Shown here: positions 37,509 through 46,557 of the stretch, piece after piece
Numbering within the stretch: the first letter of the stretch is position 1
Layout: each line of letters begins with the position of its first letter
DNA from: Moraxella sp.
GTDB taxonomy: Bacteria > Pseudomonadota > Gammaproteobacteria > Pseudomonadales > Moraxellaceae
NCBI RefSeq assembly: GCF_030525845.1
Contig: NZ_JAUNDY010000001.1
Location: forward strand, 118,639 to 182,638
Direction: 5' to 3'
DNA length: 64,000 nt
The notes under the pieces: generated by a model
What the model was told of the DNA's origin: nothing
The model's database searches: none
Seen by the model: only the letters and a program-made list of their open reading frames with translations
Program-made: the position numbers and the translations under genes

Positions 37509-38435
37509 CTAACTGCGTTTAATGGCGGATAAACGATACCAGTGATGGTCGTTGGCATTATCGTAATGGTAGGGTGCGTCCATATCAAAGCTCGTTTGAT
37601 AAGCATTCATCACATCGCTCACTTGATTTTCAATCAGTCCTGCCAGCACGATAGAGCCTTTGTCCTTTAACAGGGTGGCAAAATAAGGAGCAAAATGAAT
37701 GAGTGGTTTGGCTAAGATATTGGCGGTAATGGTGTCGGCTTGGATGGTGTGTTCTTCTTGATAAGCCTTAAATTCTTCGGGCAAGAATACCAAAATTTTA
37801 TCCTCTACGCCATTTAGTTTGGCGTTTTGGCGAGTAGCAAGAATAGCTTGGGGGTCGATGTCCACCGCAAGCACTTGTTTTGCCCCAAGTAGCAACGCTC
37901 CCACGCCTAGCACACCTGAGCCACAACCATAATCAATCACTACTTTGTCCGTCAAATCCTGCTCGGTAAGCCAATCAAGGCACAGACGAGTGGTGGCATG
38001 ATAACCTGTGCCAAATGCCAAACCAGGGTCTAAGATAAGGTTGGTGGCGGTAGGATCGGGGGCTTCTAGCCACTGTGGGACTATCCATAGATTGCCTGCA
38101 CAAGGGACGGGCTTATAATGCGTCATCCATTCTCGTGTCCAGTCTTTGTCATCAAGCACGGATAGCCACACACGGCTTGCTCCCACTTCGGCACTGATGT
38201 CTTGGGCGAGGCTCTCAAAGTTGGTTTGGGCAAAACGGTTGTCTGTATTGGTGTCAAAAATGGCAGTCAAAACGACATCGCACCAAAGTGGCTCTTCGTT
38301 GGGCATCGGTTCAAAAAGTGGCTCATCACCTGCATCTTCAAGCAAGATGGAAACGGCTTCGGCTTCATAAAATAAGGCTTCTGCCAGTTCGACTTGCTCT
38401 TTGGTGAGTTGTAGATGAATTTGTTGCCATGCCAT
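37509..38435 (-). CDS. prmA: Ribosomal protein L11 methyltransferase
   Basis: 308-aa SAM-dependent enzyme that trimethylates L11. The N-terminal substrate-recognition domain begins WQQIHLQLTKEQVELAEALFYEAEAVSILLEDAGDEP; the catalytic domain has LDPGLAFGTGYHATTRLCLDWL, VIDYGCGSGVLGVGALLLGA and ITANILAKPLI with the NxL/P-type motif. Length is a little above that of E. coli PrmA (293 aa). Confidence 0.96.
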   Translation of the reverse strand: MAWQQIHLQLTKEQVELAEALFYEAEAVSILLEDAGDEPLFEPMPNEEPLWCDVVLTAIFDTNTDNRFAQTNFESLAQDISAEVGASRVWLSVLDDKDWTREWMTHYKPVPCAGNLWIVPQWLEAPDPTATNLILDPGLAFGTGYHATTRLCLDWLTEQDLTDKVVIDYGCGSGVLGVGALLLGAKQVLAVDIDPQAILATRQNAKLNGVEDKILVFLPEEFKAYQEEHTIQADTITANILAKPLIHFAPYFATLLKDKGSIVLAGLIENQVSDVMNAYQTSFDMDAPYHYDNANDHHWYRLSAIKRS

Positions 38436-38497
38436 AAGATTTTCCTGTCAAAATACGTGGTAAAATGTGAAAATGCCATATTTGGTAAGAATGGCGG

Positions 38498-39313
38498 TTA
38501 AATGGGGGTGTCGGTGGTATCGCCGTCCTTTAATATTGCCAAATCGTCCTTGCAAATATTATCAAGTTGAGATTTGCAAAAAGTGGGGTCTAATCGACAA
38601 ATGACGTTTTGTAACTCCTCAATGCGAGCATCTTGGGCTTGGATGTGTACCAACAATTTGGTGATACTGGTGGTTAGGGGGTCATTAGCGTCAGGGCTTA
38701 GTCCATAGGCGTTAAAGTTGATGTCTTGAACGCTTTGGGGATTGATTTGGCTTTTTGGGGTGTTTGGCTTGGTTTTATCAATCATGCGAGCAGATGAGCC
38801 AACCATCGTGGTATTTGCAGGGACGGGTTTGACAACGACTGCATTTGAGCCGATTTTGGCATTATCGCCCACCGTAAAACCCCCCAAAATCTTAGCTCCT
38901 GCTCCCACCACGACATTATTGCCAAGTGTGGGGTGGCGTTTTGCACCTTTTTCCCATGAAACGCCACCGAGTGTCACCCCATGATATAAAGTAACATCAT
39001 CACCAATTTCAGCGGTTTCGCCAATCACAACGCCCATGCCATGATCAATGAATAAGCGTTTGCCAATCTTGGCGGCAGGGTGAATCTCAATGCCTGTACC
39101 AACACGAGTAAGGTGTGATAGTGAGCGGGCTAAGAATTTGTGGTCGGCTTGCCATAGTGCGTGTGAAAAACGATGGGCAATGCGTGCATGCACTCCTGGA
39201 TAGGTAAGCAAAATCTCTGGCTTGTGGCGTGCGGCAGGGTCTCGCTCCAAGACGGCGGTTAAATCATCATCGATGGCATGAACCAAATTTTTTAGACGGC
39301 GAATGATGGACAT
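38498..39313 (-). CDS. cysE: Serine O-acetyltransferase
   Basis: 271 aa. Acetylates L-serine with acetyl-CoA, the first step of cysteine synthesis. The left-handed beta-helix hexapeptide repeats run through [41 protein letters not shown], with the catalytic DHG and HGVTLGG segments, and [18 protein letters not shown]. It is the shorter EpsC-like form with an added C-terminal tail of about 70 residues ([18 protein letters not shown]...). I chose the ATG giving [10 protein letters not shown]; a site GGAAAA lies upstream. Confidence 0.94.
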   Translation of the reverse strand: MSIIRRLKNLVHAIDDDLTAVLERDPAARHKPEILLTYPGVHARIAHRFSHALWQADHKFLARSLSHLTRVGTGIEIHPAAKIGKRLFIDHGMGVVIGETAEIGDDVTLYHGVTLGGVSWEKGAKRHPTLGNNVVVGAGAKILGGFTVGDNAKIGSNAVVVKPVPANTTMVGSSARMIDKTKPNTPKSQINPQSVQDINFNAYGLSPDANDPLTTSITKLLVHIQAQDARIEELQNVICRLDPTFCKSQLDNICKDDLAILKDGDTTDTPI

Positions 39314-39527
39314 GATGTTTTCCAATGAATTTAGTGTGGTATTTTACCATCAAAAATATGATTTTACCACTTGTCATGACGAGTGCAAATTTATTTAACA
39401 TAATCTATACTTTTGAACTGACGCCAATATACTAACCCCAATCTCATAAAAACAATAAATTTATCAAAAGGTAAATGGCAAGTTATCCCTCCAAAATGGC
39501 AGATTGTATTTTAAAAGAAGTAAAGGC

Positions 39528-40172
39528 TTAATTGGGGGTGGTTTTCTTTTTAATCAGTACCAATACAGCACCGTTACCGCCATCTTTGGGAGGGGCGGAC
39601 ACAAACGCCATGACATCACTGATTTGGCGCAACCAACCGTTGACGTAGGTTTTTAAAAGAGCATCCGTACCTTTTCCGTGTACGATTTTTACCACAGTTT
39701 CGCCATTTTGTTTGGCGTTATTAATCAGTAAAAGCACCGCTTCTCTGGCGTCGTCAATACTAGCACCATGCAAATCAACCGCATCATACCAACGTAGCTT
39801 GCCTTGTTTTAATTGCTCAAAGACTTTGTTTTGGAGGGTGGGATTTTTGTAACTTAAAAAGGATTCGGCGGACACAGGGTTTAGCAGAGCCTGCATGTCA
39901 GAGAGTTTGGCACTCTGGACTTGCTCTGCTCCTTCGGCACTGGCTCGGCGAAAGAGGGCGTTTGGGTCTTTGGGGTTGGTTTTTTGGGGGTGACTGACAG
40001 AGGGGTTGTGTTGTAGGGGTGTAACGCCGTGCATTGCCTGTGCAAATAATGCTTGGTCGTCCATTTCTTTTTGGCTGATGATTGGTTTTTTGGGTGATGG
40101 GCTGGGCTTTTTGCTCATTTCTTTGAGCTGATTTTGGGCGTCTTTGGAAAGTAGATTTTTAAAAGTACTCAT
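39528..40172 (-). CDS. Smr-domain protein
   Basis: 214 aa. The C-terminal Smr domain shows VDLHGASIDDAREAVLLLINNAKQNGE and VVKIVHGKGTDALLKTYVNGWL, with the DLHG and HGKG motifs of small MutS-related nucleases (SmrA/SmrB type). The first 110 residues are Lys/Pro/Gln-rich and look disordered, as in other Smr proteins of this group. SmrB-type enzymes cleave mRNA at collided ribosomes; whether this one does is not shown. The 214-base gap before cysE holds no gene that I can see. Confidence 0.85.
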   Translation of the reverse strand: MSTFKNLLSKDAQNQLKEMSKKPSPSPKKPIISQKEMDDQALFAQAMHGVTPLQHNPSVSHPQKTNPKDPNALFRRASAEGAEQVQSAKLSDMQALLNPVSAESFLSYKNPTLQNKVFEQLKQGKLRWYDAVDLHGASIDDAREAVLLLINNAKQNGETVVKIVHGKGTDALLKTYVNGWLRQISDVMAFVSAPPKDGGNGAVLVLIKKKTTPN

Positions 40173-40227
40173 CGGATTATCCAAATAAATGTTGGCTTAA
40201 TTTTAACATAACGTACGGATTTTTGGA

Positions 40228-41094
40228 TTATTTTTTCGCACTGATGATGCCACTTGCCACGATGATGGCAATGCCAACCAATGCCCATGCATCAAGCACT
40301 TCGCCAAACAGCACTACCCCAAACAAAATCACAAACACCACGCCCAAATAAGACAATGTCGCTACGACAAATTTTTGCCCCACTTGATAGGCATAAGTCA
40401 TCAAAAGTTGCCCTGCTAGGGCGGTAATGCCCACGCCAACAACATAAGGCAAACTTGCCAAACTTAGGGGCGTAAAACCAAAAAACAACGCCAACACCCC
40501 AGACATGAGTGTGGATAATAACGAAAAATAAAACACAATCCGCCACGCAGGTTCGCCAAGCAAGGACAACTCTCGCACTTGCAAATAGGCATAGCCACTA
40601 ATCGCTCCGCTCATCAGTCCCATGAGCATGGCAAAAGTGTCGCCTCCTGTGCTGGGTTTTAATAAAATCACGATACCAATAAAACCCAAGATTAGTGATA
40701 CCCAGCTGATTGGCGAGGGTTTTTGCTTTAAAATGATGATGGACAAAAGTCCCAAAAACAAGGCGGATGTATTTTGTAGGGTGCTTGCCATCGCAAGGGG
40801 CAAATGCAACACCACATAAAAATTCATCAGCAGAGCGACCGAGCCAGCGAGCGACCGCCAAAAATGTTCTTTGGGATAAGCCGTGCGAAAATCTCGCCCC
40901 TTTGCCCACGAAAATCCGCCCAACACCACCAGCGAAAACAGTACTCGCCAAAAGGTGATTTCGTAGGTGTGCATGGCAAACTTTTGCCCAGCCAATTTGA
41001 CAAACACGAGCATGAGAGCAAAGGATAGGCAAGCGATGACCATATAAAATGAGCCAAAAAACGAGCCTTGATTGGGGTTGGTGGGGCTTGACAT
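40228..41094 (-). CDS. EamA/DMT-family transporter
   Basis: 288 aa with about ten hydrophobic helices in two EamA repeats, FYMVIACLSFALMLVFVKLAG at the start and LPYVVGVGITALAGQLLMTYAYQVG in the second half. Likely an inner-membrane exporter of a small metabolite; the substrate is unknown. The start is uncertain: no ribosome binding site is visible, and the frame is open nine codons upstream to another ATG that overlaps a TATAAT sequence. Confidence 0.82.
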   Translation of the reverse strand: MSSPTNPNQGSFFGSFYMVIACLSFALMLVFVKLAGQKFAMHTYEITFWRVLFSLVVLGGFSWAKGRDFRTAYPKEHFWRSLAGSVALLMNFYVVLHLPLAMASTLQNTSALFLGLLSIIILKQKPSPISWVSLILGFIGIVILLKPSTGGDTFAMLMGLMSGAISGYAYLQVRELSLLGEPAWRIVFYFSLLSTLMSGVLALFFGFTPLSLASLPYVVGVGITALAGQLLMTYAYQVGQKFVVATLSYLGVVFVILFGVVLFGEVLDAWALVGIAIIVASGIISAKK

Positions 41095-41281
41095 GATAAA
41101 ATAATGGTATAAATTTCCCATTATAACATGATTTTATTATGTATAAAAATTGTAAATTTTGGGTTAAAAATCGGCGTTTAAAATTTTCTTTTCGGACAAT
41201 AATAAATCAATAACAAATGATTACATTTTAAGTGATAGACTTTGATAAAATGTCATTACCTTTTGTTTGATGGAGTTATTT

Positions 41282-41851
41282 ATGCCAATTCGCCATTATG
41301 CTTATCCTACCAAGAACCGCAAAAATATCAAAATCAGAGATATTGGGGGTTTGCCTGATGATGTACAATTAAAATTTCAAAGTGTAGACATTCGCTATCA
41401 TCAAAGTCAAATGCAAAAACAATTTTTCTTTTGCACCGTACATTTGCCCAATCAAAAGGACGATGAAGGCTATGATTTGGAATTGGAGATTATGATAGAT
41501 GATTTGGGCAAATCTTATGATGAGGTTGGCGAGATGATTGATGACATTCATCAAAGTAGAAAATCCTTTAAAAGGTATGATAAGTACGATGAATATCATA
41601 TGCTTTATGCCAATGATGATGATTATGATGTGAAAAACTATGATAATGATGAATTTAATTTACAGGGTGGATTATATAGTTATCATTACGAAGTACGGCT
41701 TAATGATGTTAAATTTGATGATTTAAAAAATCACACCAAAGTTTGGTTTGAAACACCCAAAGACGCAGGTGGTTATCTTGTCTTAAAAATCAAAATTAGT
41801 GGCACAAGCTATCAAGGTATGGTTATTATTGATGGTAAATACTTGGTGTAA
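41282..41851 (+). CDS. Acidic hypothetical protein
   Basis: 189 aa, not recognised. Very rich in Asp and Tyr, with YDKYDEYHMLYANDDDYDVKNYDNDEFN in the middle; no signal peptide or membrane segment. TGGAG lies six bases before the ATG. The DNA is AT-richer than the neighbouring housekeeping genes. The C-terminal part (TKVWFETPKDAGGYLVLKIKISG) looks like a beta-rich domain. Confidence 0.6.
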   Translation: MPIRHYAYPTKNRKNIKIRDIGGLPDDVQLKFQSVDIRYHQSQMQKQFFFCTVHLPNQKDDEGYDLELEIMIDDLGKSYDEVGEMIDDIHQSRKSFKRYDKYDEYHMLYANDDDYDVKNYDNDEFNLQGGLYSYHYEVRLNDVKFDDLKNHTKVWFETPKDAGGYLVLKIKISGTSYQGMVIIDGKYLV

Positions 41852-41869
41852 ATGGTGTTATCAAAATAA

Positions 41870-41895
41870 AAAAGGGATAATGACTTATCCCTTTT
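41870..41895. terminator. Bidirectional terminator
   Basis: AAAAGGGATAA and TTATCCCTTTT form a perfect 11-bp stem with a TGAC loop, flanked by A and T runs, between two convergent genes. Confidence 0.85.
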
Positions 41896-41909
41896 CTGTA
41901 TGAATGATA

Positions 41910-42989
41910 TTAACGATTTGGCAAATGCTCTTTGACATCTTTGGCAAATTGGCGTAACACTTCTACCGTCGCTTCCCAATCCAAACAGCCGTCCGTAACC
42001 GATTTGCCATATTCTAATTGTGATAAATCGGCAGGGATATTTTGGCGACCGCCTTTAAGGTGGCTTTCAATCATCAAACCCATGATGGATTTGTTGCCAT
42101 TTTGGATTTGCTCGGCAACGTTGGCGATGACCATAGGTTGTAAGTAGGGGTCTTTGCCTGAGTTGGCGTGGCTTGCGTCCACCATGATTTTACCGTTGGT
42201 TTTGCCTTTGGCAAGCTCGTTTTCGGCAGCAGCGATGGCGGTGGCATCATAGTTGGGCTGGTCGTTGCCACCACGTAGGACAACGTGAGCGTATTTGTTG
42301 CCTTTGGATTTGATGATGGACACTTGACCGTCTGATGACAGACCCAAAAAGCTATGCCCTGATTTGACCGCTTGCATGGCATTGACCGCCACCGTCATTG
42401 AGCCGTCTGTGCCGTTTTTAAAACCGACAGGGCAAGACAGACCGCTTGACATTTCACGGTGCGTTTGGGATTCGGTGGTTCTTGCTCCGATGGCTGACCA
42501 GCTAATCAAGTCCTGCATGTATTGTGGGGTGTTGGGGTCAAGAGCTTCGGTGGCACAGGGCAAGCCTTTTTCATTGAGTTCAAGGAGTAGCTTGCGAGCC
42601 ATGCCAAGCCCCTTTTCAATGTCAAAACTGTCGTCCATGTTTGGGTCGTTGATGAGACCTTTCCAGCCTGTGGTGGTACGAGGTTTTTCAAAATAGACAC
42701 GCATGATGATAAAAAGCTCGTTTTTGAGCTCTTCTGCCAAAACTTTTAATTTATCAGCATATTCGTGGGCGGCGACCGTGTCATGAATGGAGCAAGGTCC
42801 TACGACCACCAAAATGCGTTTGTCAACGCCGTCCAAAATGTCTTGAATGACTTTGCGACCGTGCAATACGGTACTAAACGCAAGGCTTGATAATGGATAA
42901 GTGCGTTTTAATTCAGCAGGGGTAATGAGCGGAGTGATGCTTTCGATGTTCACGTCATCAATTTCGGTATGGTGGGTTAAAAATGACAT
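41910..42989 (-). CDS. aroG: 3-deoxy-7-phosphoheptulonate (DAHP) synthase, AroF/G/H type
   Basis: 359-aa class I DAHP synthase. It joins phosphoenolpyruvate and erythrose-4-phosphate, the entry to aromatic amino acid synthesis. VVVGPCSIHD, MRVYFEKPRTTTGWKGLINDP, SWSAIGARTTESQTHREMSSGLSCPVGFKNGTDG and VDASHANSGKDP are signature blocks. Which amino acid inhibits it cannot be told. AAGGTAGG lies four bases before the chosen ATG, which gives MSFLTHHTEIDD. Confidence 0.95.
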   Translation of the reverse strand: MSFLTHHTEIDDVNIESITPLITPAELKRTYPLSSLAFSTVLHGRKVIQDILDGVDKRILVVVGPCSIHDTVAAHEYADKLKVLAEELKNELFIIMRVYFEKPRTTTGWKGLINDPNMDDSFDIEKGLGMARKLLLELNEKGLPCATEALDPNTPQYMQDLISWSAIGARTTESQTHREMSSGLSCPVGFKNGTDGSMTVAVNAMQAVKSGHSFLGLSSDGQVSIIKSKGNKYAHVVLRGGNDQPNYDATAIAAAENELAKGKTNGKIMVDASHANSGKDPYLQPMVIANVAEQIQNGNKSIMGLMIESHLKGGRQNIPADLSQLEYGKSVTDGCLDWEATVEVLRQFAKDVKEHLPNR

Positions 42990-43237
42990 AATGCCTACCT
43001 TGTTTTGTTGTTTTGTGGGTTTGGCTATTATGCACAGATTTGCACCGTTTGACAAGTCAAAATCCACCAAAAATGGCAAAAATTGTAAAAATTGGTTATT
43101 GATTGGTCAAATTTGATAAATTATGGTTATGTTAAAAATGCGTAAAAGTTTGGCAAGTGTTGCAAATTTTATCAAAATGTATTATAATTTGTATATACAA
43201 TTTTATTAACAAAAACTTATTGATAATAGGTGTAATC

Positions 43238-43480
43238 ATGGCAAACATCGTGGCTCGCATTGATGATGAGTTGAAGGCTGAATCTTTTTTGGCATTACAA
43301 GAGCTTGGCGTAACGCCGTCTGAGCTGATTCGTCAGACCTTGCAATACGTGGCTTATCACAAAAAATTACCCTTTAAAACGGTGGTTTTGACGGACGAAG
43401 ATGACGAACTTTTGGCACTTGCCAAAGAACGCCTTGCCAATCCTGCTCCACGCATTCAAGTGAATTTGGACGAGCTGTGA
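43238..43480 (+). CDS. relB: RelB/DinJ-family antitoxin
   Basis: 80 aa. The N-terminus MANIVARIDDELKAES and LGVTPSELIRQTLQYVAYHKKLPF form a ribbon-helix-helix DNA-binding domain typical of RelB/DinJ antitoxins; the acidic C-terminus would wrap the toxin. AGG lies seven bases before the ATG. It overlaps the toxin gene by one base (TGATG), the usual arrangement. Because the toxin frame is broken, it may now be an orphan that only represses or neutralises related toxins. Confidence 0.88.
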   Translation: MANIVARIDDELKAESFLALQELGVTPSELIRQTLQYVAYHKKLPFKTVVLTDEDDELLALAKERLANPAPRIQVNLDEL

Positions 43481-43773
43481 TGACGTACACACTGGAATTC
43501 GACGAGTGAGCATTCAAAGAATGGCAAAAATTAGGCGACACCATTAAAGCCCAATTCAAAAAGAAATTGACCAAAATTTTGCAAAATCCGCACATCACCG
43601 CTAACCGTCTGAGTGGCGAACACCATTTGTACAAAATCAAATTGCGTTCAGCAGGTTATCGCCTTGTTTATCAGGTTGAGGTGTTTGTGATTGTGGTGGG
43701 CAAACGTGAGAAAAAGGCGGTGTACGAGCTGGCTCAGGCACGGCTTGGCAAGGGTGCGGACGAGCAAGCCTAA
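43480..43773 (+). pseudogene. relE: RelE-family toxin gene with in-frame stop
   Basis: Reading on from the ATG gives MTYTLEFDE, a TGA at codon 10, and then AFKEWQKLGDTIKAQFKKKL, PHITANRLSGEHHLYKIKLRSAGYRLVYQV and VVVGKREKKAVYELA, a near-perfect RelE mRNA interferase. The family usually has Arg or Lys at codon 10, so one CGA to TGA change explains the stop. The rest of the frame is intact with its catalytic Arg/Lys residues, which points to a very recent loss. A TTG far inside the gene could restart a fragment only. Confidence 0.88.
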
Positions 43774-43853
43774 GGTGGTAAAACTTCAAGCAAAATTTTG
43801 CCCAATTTTGCCAAATGTGCTATCATAGTGAAATTTTAATTTTGAGAATGACA

Positions 43854-44849
43854 ATGACTACGCCCACTTATGTTGACATTTTGTCCGTTGTTGCCGATGA
43901 TTTTGCTGTCATGGATAAGCAAGTTTTTGGCTCTTTAAATTCCAAAGTTCAGCTCATCATGAAAGTCTCCGACCATGTCATTAACGCAGGGGGCAAACGC
44001 ATGCGACCGTTGATGACGCTCCTTGTGTCTCGCCTGCTTGACGATAAGCAAAATCAGCAAAGTTTGGAGCTTGGGGCAATCACCGAAATGCTCCACACCG
44101 CCACGCTCGTGCACGATGATGTGATTGACGAATCGGGCATGAGACGTGGGCGACCGACCGCCAACGCCACTTGGAATAATGCCACTGCGGTGCTGGTGGG
44201 CGATTATTTGATTGCCCGCTCGTTTAACCTTTTGGTGGGTTTTAATGACATGACACTCTTAAAACTCTTTTCGGACGGTACTTGCGACATTGCTGAGGGA
44301 GAGGTATTACAATTACAACATCAGCACAACATTGAGACCACCGAGAGTGATTATTTGCAAATCATTGACGGCAAAACTTCTCGGCTCTTTATGATGGCGT
44401 GCGTGGGTTCGGCTCTACTTCATGGCAAGCATGATGATAAAGAATTATTGGCGACTTTGTCGGACTTTGGACAGCATTTTGGCAATGCTTTTCAGATGAT
44501 TGATGATGTGCTGGACTTTGTGGGCGATAGCGAGACGATGGGTAAAAACTTAGGCGATGATTTGGCAGAAGGTAAGCCCACTTTGCCAATCATCAAAACC
44601 TTAGAATTTTTAAAAAATACCAACTCGCCCGACTACGACCGCCTAAGAATTGCCGTACAAACAGGCAAAACCGACAATGCAGGCGAGCTGATTGAGCTGG
44701 TGCGGTCAAGTGGGGCTTTGGATTATTGCAAAAATCGAGCGTTGGACGAAACCGCCCTTGCCCAAAGTGCGTTGATGAAATTACCCGATAACAAATACCG
44801 TCAAGCGTTGTATCAATTGACCGAGCTGGCAAGTGCAAGACTGGTATGA
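43854..44849 (+). CDS. ispB: Polyprenyl diphosphate synthase (octaprenyl type)
   Basis: 331 aa. Builds the isoprenoid side chain of ubiquinone from farnesyl diphosphate and IPP. GGKRMRPLMTLLVSRLL, the first Asp-rich motif LVHDDVIDESGMRRG and the second QMIDDVLDFVGD are in place. Two in-frame ATGs lie close together; I chose the later one, six bases after GAGA. The chain length is not readable from the sequence. Confidence 0.93.
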   Translation: MTTPTYVDILSVVADDFAVMDKQVFGSLNSKVQLIMKVSDHVINAGGKRMRPLMTLLVSRLLDDKQNQQSLELGAITEMLHTATLVHDDVIDESGMRRGRPTANATWNNATAVLVGDYLIARSFNLLVGFNDMTLLKLFSDGTCDIAEGEVLQLQHQHNIETTESDYLQIIDGKTSRLFMMACVGSALLHGKHDDKELLATLSDFGQHFGNAFQMIDDVLDFVGDSETMGKNLGDDLAEGKPTLPIIKTLEFLKNTNSPDYDRLRIAVQTGKTDNAGELIELVRSSGALDYCKNRALDETALAQSALMKLPDNKYRQALYQLTELASARLV

Positions 44850-44854
44850 TTGTT

Positions 44855-44882
44855 AAAAACCACCGTTAAATGGTGGTTTTTT
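44855..44882. terminator. Terminator between ispB and the lipoprotein gene
   Basis: AAAAACCACC and GGTGGTTTTT form a perfect 10-bp stem with a 7-base loop and a further T on the ispB side. It can serve both converging genes. Confidence 0.8.
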
Positions 44883-45477
44883 ATGATTTGGTGTTTTTGA
44901 TAAACAACCAATATTGATGATTGTGGGTTATTTTTAAAATATGTTGTTGTTCTGTTTGATAAATTTCATAATCACCATTTAAAATAACATCATGGATAAT
45001 GTTGTCATCTAAATCTTTGGGTGGTGGCGAGCAAGCAATTTCGGTCGTTGGTAAGTTGCCTTGAATTTTTATGCCTGTTTTGGTGAGTATAAATTCACCA
45101 TTCATGGTGTTGCAATTATTGGGCATATGCACCCAATAATTGTTTAATTCTACACTTTTTTCAAAGGTCAATACAAAATCATCTTTTTTAACAATTGGCA
45201 AATTTATGTTGTTAAAATTGGCATCACTAACCACAATCAATCGCCATTGATTGGATATGTTTTCATAAGTTAACGCTAATTTTTGCCAATCATTGGATTT
45301 TAAGGAAGTTAATAATTCATCATTGGTTGGTAATGCTGGCGGTGGATTATTGTTGTCTTTGCTAATATTTGCGATATTGACATCATTTTCAATCGTATTT
45401 TTTGAATTTTGATTGTGGTTGGTGCAAGCAGAAAGTAACATTATGGCTAAAAGAATGGAAATTTTTATGTTCATCAT
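44881..45477 (-). CDS. Lipoprotein of unknown function
   Basis: 198 aa. A lipoprotein signal (ILLAIMLLSAC, lipidated Cys18) is followed by an Asn-rich linker, and the domain WQKLALTYENISNQWRLIVVSDANFNN...PNNCNTMNGEFILTKTGIKIQGNLPTTEIAC resembles META/HslJ-like domains in the CNTMNG...TEIAC pattern. AAGGA lies six bases before the first of two ATGs. AT-rich. Confidence 0.72.
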   Translation of the reverse strand: MMNIKISILLAIMLLSACTNHNQNSKNTIENDVNIANISKDNNNPPPALPTNDELLTSLKSNDWQKLALTYENISNQWRLIVVSDANFNNINLPIVKKDDFVLTFEKSVELNNYWVHMPNNCNTMNGEFILTKTGIKIQGNLPTTEIACSPPPKDLDDNIIHDVILNGDYEIYQTEQQHILKITHNHQYWLFIKNTKS

Positions 45478-45550
45478 ACTGTGTCCTTGTTAAGTTTGAT
45501 GATTTATTATCACACATCATATCGATGATTTCAAATGGAGAATTGGATAA

Positions 45551-45598
45551 AAGGGTGGAAATCTTGGTTGATTTGGTGAACATCCTTTCACCACCCTT
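45551..45598. repeat. Inverted repeat next to a strong promoter
   Basis: AAGGGTGG and CCACCCTT (8-bp arms), with an overlapping inner pair GGTGAA and TTCACC. The right arm ends inside the -35 element of the promoter at 45597, so a protein bound here could block transcription. Confidence 0.45.
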
Positions 45599-45624
45599 GA
45601 CAAAGCCTCAATCATGGCTATAAT
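45597..45624 (+). promoter_or_regulatory. Full-consensus sigma-70 promoter
   Basis: TTGACA, 16 bases, TATAAT: both hexamers match perfectly. The start codon lies 33 bases after the -10. Confidence 0.8.
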
Positions 45625-45656
45625 ATCACGCCAATTTGTAACAAGATGTTTCAATC

Positions 45657-46520
45657 ATGACTTTTTTGATTTTTGCCATTTGTGCCAGCGTGCTGGTGTC
45701 CGTTTTTCTCAAAATCGCTCGCCAAAAAAACCTAGACATATACCAAGCCATTTTGGTGAACTACATTACCGCCATTACATTGTGTGTGCTGTTGCTCAAA
45801 CCAAACTTTGACAACATCGGTGAGGTGGTGTCTAGTGGGGCGTTTATTTTTGTGGCGTTGGGTATTTTGCTTCCCAGCGTGTTTGTCATCATGGCAAAGG
45901 CGGTGGCACTGGTGGGGATTGCCAAATCCGATGTGGCACAGCGTTTGGCGTTATTTTTGCCGATTTTGGCATCGTTTACCATTTTTGGCGAGAGTTTGAC
46001 CCTTGCCAAAGGTGTGGGGATTGTGCTTGCCTTTGGCTCGCTCGTGGCTTTGACTTATAAACCTGCCCACACCCAAAGCCAATCACAACTTAGCCTAAAA
46101 AACACCGCCTTGATTTTTGGGGGGGGGGTGTGGGTTGGTTATGGCGTGATTGATATTTTGTTTAAACAAATGTCAAAAATGGGCAATGCCTTTCCCAGTA
46201 CGCTACTCATCAGCTTTGTGTTGGCATTCGTGTTATTGCTGGTTTATTTGCTGGTTAATAAAACCAAGTGGCAACCCCAAAGTTTGGCAAGTGGTGTGAT
46301 ATTGGGGGCGTTAAACTTTGCCAATATCTTATTTTATATCAAAGCCCACCAAGCCTTTAAAGATGACCCCACCTTAGTATTTGCAGGCATGAATATTGGC
46401 GTGATTTGTTTGGGGGCGATTGTGGGACTACTTATTTTTAAAGAAAAGATTTCCAAAATCAATGGCATGGGTATCATACTTGGCATTTGTGCGGTGTGGT
46501 GTTTGTTTTATTTGAAATGA
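45657..46520 (+). CDS. EamA/DMT-family transporter with poly-G tract
   Basis: 287 aa with about ten membrane helices in two EamA-like halves (FLIFAICASVLVSVFLKIARQKNLDIYQAILVNYITAI and the second half from IFGGGVWVGYGVIDILFKQ). Probable inner-membrane metabolite transporter, substrate unknown. Codons 155-158 (Gly-Gly-Gly-Val) are encoded by ten consecutive G. Gain or loss of one G brings a stop within about ten codons, truncating the second half. The gene has a consensus promoter but no good ribosome binding site. Confidence 0.82.
   Translation: MTFLIFAICASVLVSVFLKIARQKNLDIYQAILVNYITAITLCVLLLKPNFDNIGEVVSSGAFIFVALGILLPSVFVIMAKAVALVGIAKSDVAQRLALFLPILASFTIFGESLTLAKGVGIVLAFGSLVALTYKPAHTQSQSQLSLKNTALIFGGGVWVGYGVIDILFKQMSKMGNAFPSTLLISFVLAFVLLLVYLLVNKTKWQPQSLASGVILGALNFANILFYIKAHQAFKDDPTLVFAGMNIGVICLGAIVGLLIFKEKISKINGMGIILGICAVWCLFYLK
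46119..46128 (+). repeat. G10 homopolymer tract
   Basis: Ten consecutive G in frame inside the EamA gene, preceded by five T. I saw no other G or C run of comparable length in the window. Confidence 0.9.
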
Positions 46521-46557
46521 TTTAGTGCTATAATACCTCTTTTGTTTGGTGTTTATT

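Noticed and set aside
43567..43773. Short RelE fragment from an internal TTG as a functional toxin
   Set aside because: It lacks a binding site and the N-terminal helix needed for the fold; a pseudogene is the simpler explanation.
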